In this document: piece after piece, positions 62,117 through 64,000 of the stretch
How the letters are laid out: every line of letters starts with the position of its first letter
Position numbering within the stretch: the first letter of the stretch is position 1
DNA from: Ulvibacter sp. MAR_2010_11
GTDB lineage: Bacteria > Bacteroidota > Bacteroidia > Flavobacteriales > Flavobacteriaceae
NCBI RefSeq assembly: GCF_002813135.1
Contig: NZ_PHTY01000001.1
Location: 181,501 to 245,500 of the forward strand
Direction: 5' to 3'
DNA: 64,000 nt
Program-made: the position numbers and the translations under genes
The notes under the pieces: model-generated
The model's input: the letters and a program-made list of their open reading frames with translations, nothing else
Database searches by the model: none
Told to the model about the DNA's origin: nothing

Positions 62117-63022
62117 TTAACCCCAATCGGCTTCGGAATAAAACCGTTGCCAAAGCGGGAATGTTTTCTCTTTAACCTTACTTATTTCTAAAAGTGTCAA
62201 GCGTTGCTTCCATGTAAATTTATTTGATTTTGAATCGCGTTTGTGCTCGGTAGAAACCAGCCTGGTTGTAGTATCTAAAATCTTGTCCTTAACCGCTGTA
62301 GTAAAATCCAGTTGCAGGTAGTGGAAAACTTTTTCAAACTCAAGGATAGGGTTTTCTGAAAGATCTTCGTGACGCACAAAATACCACCTCTCGCCATATT
62401 TTTCTTTGTACTTTGAAACAACCGAATACAATATATTCCACAAAAGAATGGCCTGATCGACAATATCATGTGTGTGCATTGCATATTCTTTAATTTCGGC
62501 AGAAAAGGTTTCCAAATAATCTTCCATCAAGGCAGGCTGCTCCAAAAAATGATTGAAATTGAAGTCCCAGTCCTTTACTTTGATACTTGCCACAAAGGCG
62601 GCCGGATGGCGTATGGAGATAATAACATCGCATTGGGTTTGCCGGTAAATCCACTCGGCAGATAATAGTGCAATGGGATCCTTTAACAAGGTTCGGCCAA
62701 TTGCTCGTTTGTAGGTGTCTTTTAAAAGACGATAACCGTCTCCTGGAGCTTTAACTTTCAGAAGATTTAGAAAAAAATATTTTGGTGAAACCGCATAAAA
62801 GGCTTGCAGATAGTTAAAAACTTGCTTTTTATGATTTAAATCGCTTTTTTCTGAAATATACTCGAACCAAAATTGCAAAGGAGAAAAGCCTCTTTTGTTT
62901 TGAATATTGAAAGGTTCGTGCACATATCTTACCCTTTTTGAACTTTCGATTACCCTTCCAATCCAGGTAGAGCCAGAACGATGAGAACCTGTAATTAAGA
63001 TAGGGGTGTGCTTCATTCGCAA
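62117..63022 (-). CDS. PAPS-dependent sulfotransferase-like protein
   Basis: 301 residues (a start two codons later is possible). The PAPS 5'-phosphosulfate loop is TGSHRSGSTWIG (about 11-22), and the 3'-phosphate site is SIRHPAAFVAS with R138 and S146. No signal peptide or membrane helix, so it acts in the cytoplasm, presumably on a lipid-linked glycan intermediate or sugar. It begins 2 nt after the glycosyltransferase upstream and is separated by 103 nt from neuB. Sulfotransferases are unusual in Bacteroidota glycan loci but do occur. Confidence 0.85.
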   Translation of the reverse strand: MRMKHTPILITGSHRSGSTWIGRVIESSKRVRYVHEPFNIQNKRGFSPLQFWFEYISEKSDLNHKKQVFNYLQAFYAVSPKYFFLNLLKVKAPGDGYRLLKDTYKRAIGRTLLKDPIALLSAEWIYRQTQCDVIISIRHPAAFVASIKVKDWDFNFNHFLEQPALMEDYLETFSAEIKEYAMHTHDIVDQAILLWNILYSVVSKYKEKYGERWYFVRHEDLSENPILEFEKVFHYLQLDFTTAVKDKILDTTTRLVSTEHKRDSKSNKFTWKQRLTLLEISKVKEKTFPLWQRFYSEADWG

Positions 63023-63024
63023 GG

Positions 63025-64000
63025 TTAATATTCGTTGGCTTCAGTTTTCGTCAATCCTTTGTAGCGTAAAAATCGCCTCCAGATTGGCCCTCTAACAAGG
63101 AATTTTTCAAAAAGGAGTCTCTTAAATAGATGTGCAGGTCCCGGTGTTGCCATCTTCTTCAAATTTGGCATTTCAACCTGAATATCGTTTTCAGCAATGA
63201 CATTTGCCAAACGTTCCTGCATCCAGGGTTCTGCTACATTGCCCATATGAAAGGCAAAGTTTGTTTCGGTTGAAAGTCGCCAATAGCCTTTATTTGCCAC
63301 CGGTTGATCTAAAAATACTCGTACACTCTCTCCACCCAGCTTATACGGAGAATATCGTTCTCTTAGGTTGGCAAAAACTTCCTGTCGGAACGTGGCAACA
63401 AAATGTCCACCCCCAACGGCAGCGGTGACAGATTTGCCTTTTAATGTGAGAATTTTGTTGAGATGGGCTTGTTTATAGAATTCTTTATTACCAATACTTG
63501 TGGCAAAAGCTTGCAATGCCTCAGGATTTATAGGATTTGTAAACTGAAGCTTCTTTGAAAATAAGTTTGAAACAATAGTATCGTAAGTATGGTATTTCAG
63601 CAATTTTGGCAACGGAGTGGGAGAAACGAAGCCTGTTTTGGGAAATTCATTAAAAACTTCATAGGTTGCTTTTTGCCAACCATTTAAAAACAGGACGTCC
63701 GCATCGGTAACCGTGACAAGTGGGAAGGCATGCCCCGAAATACCTTTAAAAACAGCGTTTATCTTTCCAATATTACCTGTATGAATTAATTCATGAATTT
63801 TCCCATCCTTGTAAAGCATCTCCAGATATGCTTCAACTCCGGGATGACTTCCATTGTTCACTATGGTAAGAAACGATTTAGGATGACATGTTCGAAACAG
63901 CGATTCAAGACAGTGTTTCAAAATAGTGAACCCGTGCTCAAAATAACCCTCTTCATTGGGAATATAGACGGGAACCACCACCTGATGGTAAAACTCCGTC
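63025..64000 (-). CDS. glycosyltransferase family 2, cut at the right edge
   Basis: The frame remains open past the first in-window GTG (63981) to the edge, reading TEFYHQVVVPVYIPNE; the true start is just outside, probably within a few nt. GT2 features are VVVPVYIPN, a TIVNNGS nucleotide-binding strand, and TVTDADVLF (DxD metal motif). About 320 residues. It is the first visible gene of the leftward glycan locus; the locus probably continues to the right. Confidence 0.88.
   Translation of the reverse strand, partial: TEFYHQVVVPVYIPNEEGYFEHGFTILKHCLESLFRTCHPKSFLTIVNNGSHPGVEAYLEMLYKDGKIHELIHTGNIGKINAVFKGISGHAFPLVTVTDADVLFLNGWQKATYEVFNEFPKTGFVSPTPLPKLLKYHTYDTIVSNLFSKKLQFTNPINPEALQAFATSIGNKEFYKQAHLNKILTLKGKSVTAAVGGGHFVATFRQEVFANLRERYSPYKLGGESVRVFLDQPVANKGYWRLSTETNFAFHMGNVAEPWMQERLANVIAENDIQVEMPNLKKMATPGPAHLFKRLLFEKFLVRGPIWRRFLRYKGLTKTEANEY

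Noticed and set aside
1-64000. tRNA, rRNA, CRISPR arrays, insertion sequences, phage genes and defence genes
   Set aside because: None were recognised on either strand; cloverleaf detection by eye is imperfect, so a covariance-model scan would be decisive for tRNAs.

Overview
The window is chromosomal DNA of a member of the Bacteroidota, almost certainly family Flavobacteriaceae. The evidence is AT-rich intergenic DNA, several upstream regions matching the Bacteroidota promoter (TTG, about 19 nt, TAnnTTTG) with little Shine-Dalgarno signal, and lineage-typical genes: a dual cyclophilin-FKBP immunophilin, a PUR-alpha-like DUF3276 protein, a PorV/PorQ-family protein, leucine dehydrogenase, and nusB-DUF1573-yajC. 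No rRNA, tRNA, CRISPR array, insertion sequence or prophage was seen. Both ends cut through genes: aconitase at the left and a glycosyltransferase at the right.

Positions 1-9 kb: aconitase, then an envelope-folding operon read leftward (three SurA/PpiC-type proteins, a MoxR ATPase and perhaps an acyltransferase), then a small rightward operon ending in a DinB-fold protein. Positions 9-18 kb: ompH/skp, an SMR exporter lying between guaB and a decayed second copy of the guaB 3' end, an FMN-binding/membrane protein pair, a porin, and an operon of HMG-CoA lyase, a 5'-nucleotidase-like lipoprotein and a haem-binding protein, then lysE and pyrD. Positions 19-31 kb: pepT, yajC/DUF1573/nusB, leucine dehydrogenase, an ABC exporter, the PUR protein, a large M14 carboxypeptidase, a SulP transporter and an orphan histidine kinase. 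Positions 32-46.6 kb: an MscS channel, a DUF5694 lipoprotein, small redox and tRNA-binding proteins, a DinB/YfiT protein, the dual immunophilin, recQ, then kdsD-tatC-CMD-lptB, pssA, a PorV-like protein and a DUF4105 membrane protein.

Positions 46.6-64 kb hold one leftward, tightly coupled surface-glycan locus. It has a lipid-linked initiating sugar-phosphate transferase, several glycosyltransferases, an O-antigen polymerase/ligase, nonulosonic (sialic-like) acid synthesis and activation (neuB, neuC, neuA), an aminotransferase and formyltransferase suggesting a 4-formamido-4,6-dideoxyhexose, a GtrB-like transferase and GT-C-like membrane protein that may decorate the glycan in the periplasm, and a PAPS-type sulfotransferase. 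kdsD and lptB nearby also serve the outer membrane, so the right two thirds of the window leans toward envelope construction.

The observations most worth a second look are the guaB-tail duplication around the SMR gene; the glycan locus combining nonulosonate, formamido sugar and sulfate; the formyltransferase without the usual catalytic Asn; RecQ without its zinc-binding cysteines; a 12-bp palindrome at the nusB start region; and a dispersed hairpin repeat after lptB.
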